A stretch of 64,000 nt of DNA, taken from positions 434,001 to 498,000 of the forward strand of contig NZ_JARBTK010000002.1 in NCBI RefSeq assembly GCF_029240215.1, read 5' to 3'. Each line of letters begins with the position of its first letter. The first letter of the stretch is position 1. This DNA is from Chryseobacterium sp. Its GTDB lineage: Bacteria > Bacteroidota > Bacteroidia > Flavobacteriales > Weeksellaceae. The notes beneath the pieces were generated by a model. The model did not search any database, was not told where the DNA came from, and worked only from the letters and a program-made list of their open reading frames with translations. Shown in pieces: positions 26,199 through 35,031 of the stretch. A program made the translations under genes and the position numbers.

Positions 26199-26232
26199 CA
26201 CGTATAGATCTATGATGCGACAAAACTTGACG
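26199..26232 (-). promoter_or_regulatory. WYL-type site between metallophosphatase and umuC
   Basis: Minus strand CGTCA-AGTTT-TGTCG (26232-26218), 14-nt gap, TATACGTG (26206-26199), a weakened -7 element. It may be a decayed copy of the M15 promoter, or still act on the metallophosphatase or on the divergent umuC. Confidence 0.65.
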
Positions 26233-26321
26233 TATTTGAAAATATTTAAAACATTGTTAATGAGTCAATTAAATATAATGTTAAAGTTTGAATTAAACAT
26301 AATATTCTGTCTTAAAAGCTT

Positions 26322-26329
26322 TAGTTTTG
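26322..26329 (+). promoter_or_regulatory. Predicted -7 element of umuC
   Basis: TAGTTTTG is an exact TAnnTTTG, 28 nt before the umuC ATG. No convincing -33 box is seen at the usual distance; the WYL-type operator lies about 90 bp upstream. Confidence 0.5.
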
Positions 26330-26356
26330 TATCTTAAAACGTCTCGTTTCTCAGTC

Positions 26357-27631
26357 ATGTATGCTTTAGTAGATTGCAATAATTTTTTTGTTTCCTGTGA
26401 AAGAACTTTGGATTCTTCATTAGAAAACAAGCCCGTTGTCGTACTTTCCAACAACGATGGATGTGTTGTGTCCCGAAGCAAAGAGGCAAAAGATCTTGGG
26501 ATTACTATGGCAGCTCCCGCATTTAAATATAAAGAGCTTTTTAAACAACATGATGTGAAAAGTTTTTCTGCAAAATTTGAACTGTATAATTTTAAAAGTC
26601 AGCAAGTCATCGAGATAGCCAGTTCTTACGTTTTAGAATTTGAAACATACAGCATCGATGAATTATTTTTAAATCTCACAGGCTTTAAATATGTCAATAT
26701 TCATGACTACTGTCTTAAGATTCGGAAGCGAATTCAAGATGAAGCGAATATTCCTGTGAGTATCGGTATTGCACCGACAAAAACTTTGTGTAAAGTTGCT
26801 AACAGAATCGTTAAAGAATTTCCTGAAGAGTTTCATGAAGGCATTTATATTTTAAATACTCCCGGAAAAATTGAAAAAGCTTTAAAATGGCTCAATATCG
26901 GCGATGTTTGGGGGATAGGAAGAAGACTTGCCGCAAAAATGAATGATGCCGGAGTTTATAAAGCCTGGGATTTGCTTCAGAAACCTGAAATGTGGGTTCG
27001 CAAGATCATGGGAATTCATGGCGTGAGAATGATTAATGAATTGAAAGGAATCCGCCAGTTGGAGCTGGATTCACCTTCTCCGAAAAAATCGATTGCCGTT
27101 ACGCGAAGTTTCATGGAAATGTTAACCCAAAAAGACGATGTTCGTGAACGTGTTGAGACTTTTGGAATGTATTGCTCCGAAAGACTGAGAAAGCAAAATA
27201 CCTGTTGCAAAATGGTGACGGTTTTTGTTCAGACCAACCGTTTCAGAAAAGATTTACCGGAATACAGAAATGCGAAAACCCAAATTTTGCCTAACCCAAC
27301 CAATTCTTCGATTATTATCGGAAGAGTTGTCAATGAATTGTTTGAAGCTGTTTTTGAAGAAGGATTTCACTATAAAAAAGCAGGAGTGATCGTTAACGAT
27401 TTTGTTCCTGAAGATCAACGGCTAATTAATTTGTTTGAAGAAGACACCCAAAATCAGCATTTACCTGTAATGAAAGCAATGGATGCGATGAATAAAAAGT
27501 ACGGGAAAGATAAAGTACGTTTGGGGAGCATGAGCGGAAAAAATACATGGGGACGTGCTCAGATATCTCCGGAATATGAAGCTTTTTTAAAGAATAACAC
27601 ACTTCCTGAAGCTAATTTTAGATTCCACTAA
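26357..27631 (+). CDS. umuC: Y-family translesion DNA polymerase, UmuC type
   Basis: 424 aa from ATG 26357 (MYALVDCNNFF). The catalytic residues are Asp6 and the D-E pair in YSIDELFLN; the NNDGCVVSRS fingers motif, the SIGIAPTKTL helix and the C-terminal DUF4113-like part are typical of UmuC/ImpB. It extends primers across DNA lesions. No umuD is adjacent, which is unusual because umuC normally follows umuD. Upstream lies a duplicated regulatory block with a WYL-type operator, hinting at damage-linked control outside a LexA scheme. Confidence 0.92.
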   Translation: MYALVDCNNFFVSCERTLDSSLENKPVVVLSNNDGCVVSRSKEAKDLGITMAAPAFKYKELFKQHDVKSFSAKFELYNFKSQQVIEIASSYVLEFETYSIDELFLNLTGFKYVNIHDYCLKIRKRIQDEANIPVSIGIAPTKTLCKVANRIVKEFPEEFHEGIYILNTPGKIEKALKWLNIGDVWGIGRRLAAKMNDAGVYKAWDLLQKPEMWVRKIMGIHGVRMINELKGIRQLELDSPSPKKSIAVTRSFMEMLTQKDDVRERVETFGMYCSERLRKQNTCCKMVTVFVQTNRFRKDLPEYRNAKTQILPNPTNSSIIIGRVVNELFEAVFEEGFHYKKAGVIVNDFVPEDQRLINLFEEDTQNQHLPVMKAMDAMNKKYGKDKVRLGSMSGKNTWGRAQISPEYEAFLKNNTLPEANFRFH

Positions 27632-27635
27632 GATT

Positions 27636-28256
27636 TTAGTTTAAATGTTTCTTCTCATACTTCCAGTTTCTTCCTTTGCCTTCTGCAATCCATTCTAAAG
27701 CCTGTTCCATCCTTTTGTTTCGGGTAGTTTCGGTTTTTGCATCAATGATCCACATGACATATTCTTTTCTAAAAGAAGGAGAGGCTTTTTCGAAAACTTC
27801 AGATGCTTTTTTGTTTTCATTTAAGGCAATTTTAAAATATTCCGGAACCTCAATTTCTGTTTTTGTAGGAGGTGCTTTTTTCATTGTAACGCCCATATCT
27901 GTCAGTTCCATTGCTTCTTTGATCAGTTTTTTCAGCTGAGGTTTTGAGGGCAGATCTTCAATTTTTGTAATTTTTCCTAAACTGAACATATTGCTTTTCT
28001 CCGCATCAGTTTCAATTTCCTTAATGGTTTTCATTTCCTGATGAAGCCAGAAACCCATGCTGCAATATTGTTTAAACGAAACAACAGAACAAAGGATTTT
28101 CCCTTTGTACATAAACGTCGGGAACTTCCATTTGATGGCTTCTTCTGTTTCAGGACAGAATTCATGCACGGTTTTGCGAAGGTAATTTAAGATAGGCTGA
28201 GCAAAATCCGGAGATTTCTCAATATATTCATCAACTTTTGTGTTATAGTTTTCCAT
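27636..28256 (-). CDS. DUF1801 / YdeI (OmdA) family protein
   Basis: 206 aa from ATG 28256. The N-terminal domain (about 1-115, with ETEEAIKWKFPTFMYKGKIL) is DUF1801/YdhG-like; the C-terminal part (about 140-206, ending in RNKRMEQALEWIAEGKGRNW) is the bacteriocin-protection YdeI/OmpD-associated helical domain. The fusion is common in Bacteroidota; cellular role unknown. It starts 4 bp after the upstream serine hydrolase stop, so the two probably form an operon. Confidence 0.8.
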   Translation of the reverse strand: MENYNTKVDEYIEKSPDFAQPILNYLRKTVHEFCPETEEAIKWKFPTFMYKGKILCSVVSFKQYCSMGFWLHQEMKTIKEIETDAEKSNMFSLGKITKIEDLPSKPQLKKLIKEAMELTDMGVTMKKAPPTKTEIEVPEYFKIALNENKKASEVFEKASPSFRKEYVMWIIDAKTETTRNKRMEQALEWIAEGKGRNWKYEKKHLN

Positions 28257-28260
28257 TTTC

Positions 28261-29394
28261 TTAAGAGAATAATTGTATGGTTTCATTGACAAGAAATTTT
28301 ACCTGATCCGGTCTTCCGCGATCTGTTTTAGGTAAATTATTATAACTTCCGGTTCTTACGATCACCACTTTGTGCTCCGGAACCATGATAATATATTGTC
28401 CTTGTAAACCTAAGAAATAATAATGCTTTATTGGATTGTCATTATTAATCCAAAACCCCATTCCGTAGATGTCATCAGACTTTTCGGTTGGAGTTCTCAT
28501 TTTTTCAATGAAATCTAAATTCAAAATCTGCTGATCTCCCACTTTTCCATCATCTAAAAATAATTGTCCCAATTTAGCAAAATCTCTTGAGTTGGAGTGG
28601 ATGCAGCAGTAGGTTTTTTCCATTCCGCTTTCGTCTACGCTCCAATCAGCGTTTTGTTCCATTCCCAAAGGAATCCAGAATTTTTCAGATAAATAGCTTG
28701 ATAAAGTTTGATTGAGAGATTTCTTTAAAGAAAACCCCAATAATTGCGTCGAGCCGCTCTGGTATTCAAATCTTTCTCCAGGCTGTTCTTTGAATCTTCT
28801 TGAAAATGCAGCTTTCATGAGACTTTTCCCGTAATACGCTCTCGCATTCGGAAGAAAAGGATTTTTATAATTTTCATCCCAGTCTAGACCGGATTCCATT
28901 TGAGCTAAATTTTTCAAGGTTAAATCTTTGCCGAAAGGTTTAGTTTTAAATTCATCAAAGAGATCACAGAATTTTTCATCAATACTTTTTATTTTTCCTT
29001 CTTCAATGGCTTTTCCAAAAAGCATCACGGTGACCGCTTTTGCCATAGAAAAAGAGTTGGTCTTTGAAAGTGGAGTGTAGCCATTAAAATATTGCTCGTG
29101 AAGAAGTTTTCCATTTTTTATGACTAAAAATGAGGCAGTGTTGGAATGCAGCAAATCATCAGATATTTCTTTAGACAATTCCTTCTTATTAAAATCAGGA
29201 TGCTCTTCCCAAAGTTTTGGCGAAGTCGTATGAATGATATTGCTCCGGAAAAATTTTCCGTCATCAATATTAGCACTCATTTTACCTCTGAGATAGGTTT
29301 TTGAAATTCCGCTGAACAGATAAGCGTACCCGAAAATATAGATCAGAGCGGTGAAAGCAGCAATAAAAGCAATGAAATAAAATAAAATTGTCAT
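28261..29394 (-). CDS. Serine hydrolase, class C beta-lactamase fold (copy 1)
   Basis: 377 aa with an N-terminal membrane helix (about 3-25). The penicillin-binding-type motifs are S-M-A-K in NSFSMAKAV (SxxK) and Y-Q-S in FEYQSGSTQ (YxN/S). It should be an inner-membrane-anchored, periplasmic esterase, peptidase or carboxypeptidase. Paralogue of the next gene upstream, with conserved blocks ARAYYGKS-like/EKTYCCIHS and the C-terminal IIMVPEHKVVIVRTG. Confidence 0.82.
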   Translation of the reverse strand: MTILFYFIAFIAAFTALIYIFGYAYLFSGISKTYLRGKMSANIDDGKFFRSNIIHTTSPKLWEEHPDFNKKELSKEISDDLLHSNTASFLVIKNGKLLHEQYFNGYTPLSKTNSFSMAKAVTVMLFGKAIEEGKIKSIDEKFCDLFDEFKTKPFGKDLTLKNLAQMESGLDWDENYKNPFLPNARAYYGKSLMKAAFSRRFKEQPGERFEYQSGSTQLLGFSLKKSLNQTLSSYLSEKFWIPLGMEQNADWSVDESGMEKTYCCIHSNSRDFAKLGQLFLDDGKVGDQQILNLDFIEKMRTPTEKSDDIYGMGFWINNDNPIKHYYFLGLQGQYIIMVPEHKVVIVRTGSYNNLPKTDRGRPDQVKFLVNETIQLFS

Positions 29395-29613
29395 AGTAAA
29401 CGATCTGTAACAAATTTAGAATAATTTTGAAGAGAAAGTAATAAATATACTTCGAAATGAATTATTTTCATGGTAAGTGACACTCCGAATGCATACTGTT
29501 TTGCAAACGGAACTTTTTAATTGGTTAAATAACGACAACCATTTAGAATCTATGATTCCCACGAACTAGAACGTAAAATAACACAACAAAAATAGAAAAA
29601 TACCTGAATTAGA

Positions 29614-30744
29614 CTATATCATCTTGCTAAGCTCGTCAACCAGAAATTTTACCTGAAGAGGTCTTAGTTTTTTATCAACTTCGAGTCGGTTGTAAAAACC
29701 TGTTTTCACGATTACCATTTTCTTTTCCGGTACCATAATAACAAACTGACCTAAAAACCCATAGAAAAATCTATGTTTAATCTCGTTTTCGTCATCTGAC
29801 CATATTGTAAAACAGAATGCATCGTTAGCTTTTGTAGGAGTAAGCAGTTTTTTGCAGTATTCTTTACTGATAAGTTGTTTTCCTTCCCAATTGCCATTTT
29901 GCATGAGAAGCTGCCCGATTTTCGCAAAATCTCTAGGACTCGCATGAATGCAACAGAAGGTCTTTTCCATTCCTTTTTTATCGGTACTCCATTTAGCAGG
30001 AAATTCCATATCAAGAGGCTTCCAAAGCTTTTCTGAAAGATAAGCTGAGAGCTGTTTACCAATTGCTTTTCTCAAAGCGAGACCTAAAAGCTGTGGAGCA
30101 ACACTTTGGTATTCATATGTTTCTCCGGGCATTTTTTTTACATCTACATTGAAAGCTTGGTCTGCCAGATCGTCAATAAAATATTGTTTAGAATTGGGTG
30201 CAAAAGGATGACGATATTCTTCTTCCCAATCCAATCCTGCCTGCATTGTCATAAGATGGCGAACTGTCAGAAATTTTCCATAACGACTGTTTTTATATTG
30301 CGGAAATATAGAAGAGATCAGTTGATCTTCAGATTGCAGGTAGCCATCATCAATAGCGCAACCGACCAAAATTGAAAGAATTCCTTTAGCCATCGAAAAA
30401 GAATTCATTAATGAAGATGAGTCATGATCTTTCCAATATTGCTCATGTACAAGTTTGCTGTCATGTACTATGATCAGTGATGAAGCACGTGTTTTTTTTA
30501 GATTTTTTAAAACGCTTTCCGAAAGTATTCCGGTATTGTATTTTTCATCTTTTTCCCACGGTTTCGGATGCAGATTAGGAACGGGATGAGAAGGGAATTT
30601 TTCCTCATCATCAATAGAAGGAGTTACAGGACCTTTTTTTAAATTAATTCCTATTGCCTTAAAAATATATCCATATCCAGAAAGATAAATTACGGCAGCT
30701 ATTGCTGAGGTTCCTGCGACAACTGTAGATAATATTTTTTTCAT
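29614..30744 (-). CDS. Serine hydrolase, class C beta-lactamase fold (copy 2)
   Basis: 376 aa, tandem paralogue of the gene at 28261. N-terminal membrane helix, SxxK as S-M-A-K, YxS as EYQSVAPQ, and the shared EKTFCCIHASPRDFAKIGQL block and VIMVPEKKMVIVKTGFYN end. The 219-bp gap to copy 1 (29395-29613) shows nothing recognisable. Substrate unknown. Confidence 0.82.
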   Translation of the reverse strand: MKKILSTVVAGTSAIAAVIYLSGYGYIFKAIGINLKKGPVTPSIDDEEKFPSHPVPNLHPKPWEKDEKYNTGILSESVLKNLKKTRASSLIIVHDSKLVHEQYWKDHDSSSLMNSFSMAKGILSILVGCAIDDGYLQSEDQLISSIFPQYKNSRYGKFLTVRHLMTMQAGLDWEEEYRHPFAPNSKQYFIDDLADQAFNVDVKKMPGETYEYQSVAPQLLGLALRKAIGKQLSAYLSEKLWKPLDMEFPAKWSTDKKGMEKTFCCIHASPRDFAKIGQLLMQNGNWEGKQLISKEYCKKLLTPTKANDAFCFTIWSDDENEIKHRFFYGFLGQFVIMVPEKKMVIVKTGFYNRLEVDKKLRPLQVKFLVDELSKMI

Positions 30745-30794
30745 GACTAATGGAATATTGAGCCTCTTACTTTTTACAATTCAACAAAAATAAA

Positions 30795-30822
30795 AAATCC
30801 CGAACTTAAAATGTCGGGATTT
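30795..30822 (-). terminator. Terminator after glyS
   Basis: AAATCCCGA/TCGGGATTT, a perfect 9-bp stem with a 10-nt loop and T-rich 3' side on the minus strand, 20 nt after the glyS stop. Confidence 0.85.
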
Positions 30823-30841
30823 AGATATTTAATTAAAAATT

Positions 30842-32383
30842 TTATATTTTAGAAAGTAAATTTCTGAAGTTTGTTTTCTCATCAATAATTCGTCTCAGTT
30901 CAGAAACCGGAACTCTTTCCTGCTGCATCGTGTCTCTGTCTCTGATCGTAACGGTGTGATCTGTAAGAGAATCGTGATCTACTGTGATACAATATGGTGT
31001 TCCGATTGCGTCCTGTCTTCTGTAACGTTTTCCGATGGCATCTTTTTCTTCGTAGAATAAATTGAAATCATATTTCAGATCGTTGAAGATATTTTCTGCA
31101 TATTCTGCTAAACCGTCTCTCTTCATTAAAGGAAGAATAGCAGCTTTAATTGGTGCTAAAGCCGGTGGTAAAGATAAAACAGTTCTTTCCGAACCGTCTT
31201 CCAGAACTTCATCTCTTAAACAATGAGAGAAAATTGAAAGGAATAATCTGTCTAAACCTACAGAAGTTTCTACAACATACGGAACATAATTTTCGTTTCT
31301 TTCAGGATCGAAAAACTGTAATTTTCTACCAGAATGTTTCTCATGCGCTTTCAAATCGAAATCTGTTCTCGAGTGAATACCTTCCAATTCTTTAAATCCG
31401 AACGGAAAATTAAACTCAATATCAGCTGCAGCATTTGCATAATGCGCCAATTTCTCATGATCATGGAATCTGTAATTTTCGTTTCCTAAACCAAGAGCCA
31501 AATGCCAGTTCAGACGTTTTTGCTTCCACTGTTCGTAGAATTCAAGTTCTGTTCCCGGAGCAACGAAGAATTGCATTTCCATTTGTTCGAATTCACGCAT
31601 TCTGAAAATGAACTGTCTTGCAACGATCTCATTTCTAAATGCTTTTCCGATTTGGGCAATACCAAAAGGAAGTCTGTGACGAGAAGTTTTCTGTACATTC
31701 AGAAAATTGACAAAAATTCCCTGAGCTGTTTCTGGTCTTAAATAAAGATCCATCGCAGAATCTGCAGAAGCACCCAGCTTAGTTCCGAACATTAAGTTGA
31801 ATTGTCTTACTTCCGTCCAGTTTCTTGAGCCTGTATCGGGATCAGCAATTTCCAGCTCTTCAATTAAAGATTTTACGTCTGCCAAATCTTCATTTTCTAA
31901 AGATTTTGCCAATCTTGAAAGAATTTCTGTTCTTTTTGCTCTGTATTCTAATATTTTAGGATTTGTCGCTTCAAACTGAGCTTTATCGAAAGATTCTCCG
32001 AATCTTTTTGCTGCTTTTTCAATTTCTTTATTTTCTTTATCCTCAATTTTTGCACAATAGTCTTCCACCAAAACATCTGCTCTGAAACGTTTTTTAGAAT
32101 CTTTATTGTCAATCAAAGGATCATTAAAAGCATCAACGTGGCCCGAAGCTTTCCAAGTTGTAGGGTGCATCAGAATTGCTGAATCAATACCCACAATATT
32201 TTCGTTAAGCTGTACCATTGCTTTCCACCAATATTGTTTAATATTATTTTTCAGTTCTGCACCGTTCTGTCCATAATCATAAACAGCGGATAAACCGTCA
32301 TAGATCTCACTCGAAGGGAAAATAAAACCATATTCTTTAGCGTGAGAAATCACTTTCTTGAAAACATCTTCTTGCTTTGCCAT
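30842..32383 (-). CDS. glyS: Glycine--tRNA ligase (alpha2 type)
   Basis: 513 aa from ATG 32383 (MAKQEDVFKKV). Class II synthetase with YGFIFPSSEIYDGLSAVYDY at the N-terminus (motif 1 region), RPETAQGIFVNF and FRNEIVARQFIFRMREFEQ (motif 2), and the C-terminal anticodon-binding domain with RDRDTMQQERV. This is the homodimeric eukaryote/archaea-like form, usual in Bacteroidota. The frame is open further upstream but that part looks non-coding. A promoter lies 20 nt upstream. Confidence 0.95.
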   Translation of the reverse strand: MAKQEDVFKKVISHAKEYGFIFPSSEIYDGLSAVYDYGQNGAELKNNIKQYWWKAMVQLNENIVGIDSAILMHPTTWKASGHVDAFNDPLIDNKDSKKRFRADVLVEDYCAKIEDKENKEIEKAAKRFGESFDKAQFEATNPKILEYRAKRTEILSRLAKSLENEDLADVKSLIEELEIADPDTGSRNWTEVRQFNLMFGTKLGASADSAMDLYLRPETAQGIFVNFLNVQKTSRHRLPFGIAQIGKAFRNEIVARQFIFRMREFEQMEMQFFVAPGTELEFYEQWKQKRLNWHLALGLGNENYRFHDHEKLAHYANAAADIEFNFPFGFKELEGIHSRTDFDLKAHEKHSGRKLQFFDPERNENYVPYVVETSVGLDRLFLSIFSHCLRDEVLEDGSERTVLSLPPALAPIKAAILPLMKRDGLAEYAENIFNDLKYDFNLFYEEKDAIGKRYRRQDAIGTPYCITVDHDSLTDHTVTIRDRDTMQQERVPVSELRRIIDEKTNFRNLLSKI

Positions 32384-32404
32384 AATTTTTTTACGTCTGA
32401 TGTG

Positions 32405-32412
32405 CAAAAATA
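32405..32412 (-). promoter_or_regulatory. Predicted -7 element of glyS
   Basis: Minus strand TATTTTTG, an exact TAnnTTTG, 21 nt upstream of the glyS start codon. Confidence 0.5.
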
Positions 32413-32719
32413 GTGAAAATGTAGGAAGATGGAAGTTTTTAACAATGAAATTATTGGGAGCCGGGAACCTGCTTTCCGCTGTATCTTTTTCGCTATCGCT
32501 TTTTTCAAGCCCATTAAGAAAAAGGATGTCGCTGCAATCAGGGCTATTGAAGAAAGTCCGCCTAAAAACCATTGGTAAACCAGGTTTTGCATTTTGAATT
32601 TCAATAAGATGAAATTCCCCCCAAAAAGATAATTTTTTAAGGAGAGATGATATTTATTTTTCATTTTTATGAGTAGTTTTAACGTTCAATATTAATTGTC
32701 ATTAAACTTAAAATTTAAT
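32413..32719. other. Intergenic stretch without a convincing gene
   Basis: Between the glyS promoter and the DUF4177 gene. A minus-strand frame here could encode a one-helix membrane peptide, but it runs into glyS and its promoter and lacks other support. Confidence 0.4.
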
Positions 32720-32914
32720 ATGAAAAAAAAATTTGAATACAAAACTGTTGTGATAAAGCCTAAAGTTAGCTTTTGGACTGTAGAATACGATCCAGTTGAA
32801 ATGGACAAAACATTAAATCAGTATGGTATGGATGGCTGGGAATTGGTGGGTGTCGAAAGTAGAGAACATATGGGAACGTATTTGTTTCATTATACATTTA
32901 AACGTGAACTTTAA
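32720..32914 (+). CDS. DUF4177 domain small protein
   Basis: 64 aa from ATG 32720. FEYKTVVIKPKVSFW, then LNQYGMDGWELVGVES and a terminal beta strand are the DUF4177 signature. The family is widespread and uncharacterised. The in-frame start 24 bp upstream would only add unlike residues. Confidence 0.75.
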   Translation: MKKKFEYKTVVIKPKVSFWTVEYDPVEMDKTLNQYGMDGWELVGVESREHMGTYLFHYTFKREL

Positions 32915-32945
32915 TCACAATCTTTTCTGGTGAACAGGGTTTTCC

Positions 32946-32953
32946 TACTTTTG
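32946..32953 (+). promoter_or_regulatory. Predicted -7 element of the pseudouridine synthase gene
   Basis: TACTTTTG, an exact TAnnTTTG ending 4 nt before the ATG at 32958, so the transcript would be leaderless or nearly so. Confidence 0.5.
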
Positions 32954-32957
32954 CCAA

Positions 32958-33653
32958 ATGTTAGAAATTCTTTATCGTGACGAGCATCTTATTGCCATCA
33001 ATAAACCAAGCGGATTATTGGTTCATAAATCTTTTTATTCCGGAGAGGCGGATACTTACGCTATTCAGGAGTTGAGAAAGCAGATTGGACAAAAAGTTTT
33101 TCCGGTACATCGCTTAGACCGTAAAACTTCGGGTGTTCTGCTGTTCACTTTAGATAAAGAAACTTTGAAAATCATGAGCGCTCAGTTTGCATCACGAAAA
33201 GTCAAAAAGAAATACATTGCGATTCTTCGAGGATGGACGAAAGAAGAGGAAACAATTGATTATGATTTGATTAACGAAGACGAAATAAAACAGAATGCAA
33301 TCACTTATTATCATCGTTTGCAGATTTCGGAAATAGATTTGCCTTTTTTAAAGCATCAAACTTCGAGATATTGTCTGGTAGAAGCGATTCCTGAAACGGG
33401 ACGATTTCATCAGTTAAGAAAACATTTTAAACATATTTTGCATCCGATTTTAGGCTGTCGTAAACACGGTTGCAATAAACAGAACAAGTTATGGCTTCAG
33501 ACATTTGGTATCACAAAAATGACGCTTCACGCTCATCAGTTAATTTTTAATCATCCCATTTCTAATGAAAGAATTACGGTAAATGCCACTATCGATGATG
33601 AGTTCAAAAGAGTAGGAGCTATTTTAAGTTTTGATTTAAGTTTGTATTCTTAG
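32958..33653 (+). CDS. truC: tRNA pseudouridine synthase, TruC-like (RluA family)
   Basis: 231 aa. The catalytic motif HRLDRKTSG with its Asp, the N-terminal DEHLIAINKPSGLLVH, and RFHQLRKHFKHI are RluA-family signatures. Short length without an S4 domain and the cysteine/histidine stretch GCRKHGCNKQN fit TruC, which modifies U65 in tRNA; assignment of the site is by similarity in layout only. Confidence 0.85.
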   Translation: MLEILYRDEHLIAINKPSGLLVHKSFYSGEADTYAIQELRKQIGQKVFPVHRLDRKTSGVLLFTLDKETLKIMSAQFASRKVKKKYIAILRGWTKEEETIDYDLINEDEIKQNAITYYHRLQISEIDLPFLKHQTSRYCLVEAIPETGRFHQLRKHFKHILHPILGCRKHGCNKQNKLWLQTFGITKMTLHAHQLIFNHPISNERITVNATIDDEFKRVGAILSFDLSLYS

Positions 33654-33671
33654 CTATTTTTTACCATAATG

Positions 33672-33762
33672 TTTGTCATCCTGAAAGGATCTATGCGTAG
33701 TATTAGAGATTTTATGGAAAGATCCGAGTTTAGGTTCCCCCGGAAATCGAAGATTCGATGAA
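33672..33762. repeat. Possible degenerate dispersed repeat
   Basis: GTCATCCTGAAAGGATCTAT and a later GGAAAGATCCGAGTTTAGG with CCCCCGGAAAT resemble, in order and wording, the small element at 40730-40802. The rest of the 33654-33908 gap shows only the pyrD promoter. Confidence 0.35.
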
Positions 33763-33885
33763 GTCAATGGCAAACTCTGTGTCTATTCGTGCAAAACATC
33801 CGTATAATCTTTAAGGTCAAAACCGACAATAATCTTCATTTAAATAAATTATCACATATCAAGAATTCATTAATTTTAAATTGAG

Positions 33886-33893
33886 TATTTTTG
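33886..33893 (+). promoter_or_regulatory. Predicted -7 element of pyrD
   Basis: TATTTTTG, an exact TAnnTTTG, 15 nt before the ATG. Confidence 0.5.
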
Positions 33894-33908
33894 TAAAACT
33901 TTTTTTCA

Positions 33909-34949
33909 ATGTACAAATCGCTGATTCGCCCGATTCTTTTTAAGTTTGATCCTGAAGAAGTACATCATTTTACTTTTTCAATGCTTAAAAATTTTAGATT
34001 TCTTACCAAATTATTCTTACCAAAACCAATTGTTGACAAGCGTCTTGAAAGAGAAGTTTTCGGATTAAAATTTAAAAATCCGGTTGGTTTAGCAGCAGGT
34101 TTCGATAAAAATGCAGTGTTATTCAACGAATTAGGCGATTTAGGATTTGGGTTTGTAGAAATTGGTACGGTTACTCCAAAAGCACAAGCTGGAAATCCTA
34201 AGAAAAGACTTTTCCGTTTAATCGAAGATGGCGGAATCATCAACAGAATGGGTTTCAACAACGACGGTTTGGAAGCTGCGATTGAAAAGCTGAAAGATAA
34301 CAAAGGCAAAATCATCATCGGTGGAAACATCGGAAAAAATACCAATACAACTCCGGAAAATTATACTCAGGATTATCTGGATTGTTTCGAAGGACTCCAT
34401 CCTTATGTAGATTATTTTGTGTTAAATGTGAGTTGTCCAAACGTTGGAAGCCACGCAAAATTAGAAGATGTAGAATATCTGAGAGAATTGATCACTGAAG
34501 TGAAGAAAATCAATCAGACCAAACCAACACAAAAACCAATTTTACTAAAGATTGCTCCGGATTTGAACAATCAGCAACTAGATGAAATCATTGAACTGAT
34601 TGCAGATACAAAAATCGACGGAATAGTCGTTTCAAATACATCAGTTAATAGAGAAGGCTTAAAAACATCTCCTGAAGTTTTAGAAGAAATTGGAAACGGT
34701 GGTTTAAGCGGAAAACCAATTCGTGAACGAAGCACAAAAATGATCAAATATCTTTCTGATAAAAGCAACAGAGCTTTCCCAATCATCGGAGTTGGCGGAA
34801 TTCATTCTGCAAAAGATGCAATCGAAAAACTTAATGCAGGTGCGAGTTTGGTTCAACTGTATACTGGATTTATTTATGAAGGGCCACAGCTGATCAACGA
34901 TATTAATCAGGAACTTCTCACAAGAGCAAGTAGATTGCCAAGAAAATAA
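33909..34949 (+). CDS. pyrD: Dihydroorotate dehydrogenase (quinone), class 2
   Basis: 346 aa. It oxidises dihydroorotate to orotate in pyrimidine synthesis with quinone as acceptor. The N-terminal helix pair ([19 protein letters not shown]) that sits on the membrane marks class 2. [36 protein letters not shown], and [20 protein letters not shown] are the FMN- and substrate-binding segments, with the catalytic Ser replacing Cys as in class 2. Confidence 0.95.
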   Translation: MYKSLIRPILFKFDPEEVHHFTFSMLKNFRFLTKLFLPKPIVDKRLEREVFGLKFKNPVGLAAGFDKNAVLFNELGDLGFGFVEIGTVTPKAQAGNPKKRLFRLIEDGGIINRMGFNNDGLEAAIEKLKDNKGKIIIGGNIGKNTNTTPENYTQDYLDCFEGLHPYVDYFVLNVSCPNVGSHAKLEDVEYLRELITEVKKINQTKPTQKPILLKIAPDLNNQQLDEIIELIADTKIDGIVVSNTSVNREGLKTSPEVLEEIGNGGLSGKPIRERSTKMIKYLSDKSNRAFPIIGVGGIHSAKDAIEKLNAGASLVQLYTGFIYEGPQLINDINQELLTRASRLPRK

Positions 34950-34970
34950 TTTTTAATTTGAATATTTATA

Positions 34971-35003
34971 AACCCTTTCAGCGTTTAAAACGCTGAAAGG
35001 GTT
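34971..35003. terminator. Perfect 16-bp inverted repeat between pyrD and DUF445 gene
   Basis: AACCCTTTCAGCGTTT-A-AAACGCTGAAAGGGTT has 16-bp arms around one base. It lies between convergent genes, 22 nt after pyrD and 29 nt from the other stop, so it can act as a bidirectional terminator, though T-runs are weak. Possibly a dispersed palindrome. Confidence 0.6.
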
Positions 35004-35031
35004 GAAAGAAAGTTTAGATTCGGTATGCATT

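Larger units (their letters stand above)
26163..26360. repeat. Duplicated regulatory block, copy 2
   Basis: Minus strand downstream of the operator keeps ATTATGGATAAA, the same start as the M15 gene (Met-Asp-Lys), but runs into a stop after eight codons: a relic of an M15 5' end. On the plus side it holds the leader of the intact umuC. Together with copy 1 (22861-23040) it brackets the metallophosphatase. Between 25959 and 26162 nothing else is recognised. Confidence 0.65.

Noticed and set aside
32384..32572. 63-residue N-terminal extension of glycyl-tRNA synthetase
   Set aside because: The extension is unlike any GlyRS and spans the promoter; MAKQEDVF is the normal start.
32350..32664. 104-codon minus-strand frame with one hydrophobic helix
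   Set aside because: It overlaps the glyS start and contains the glyS promoter; no conserved motif supports it. A short membrane peptide cannot be excluded.
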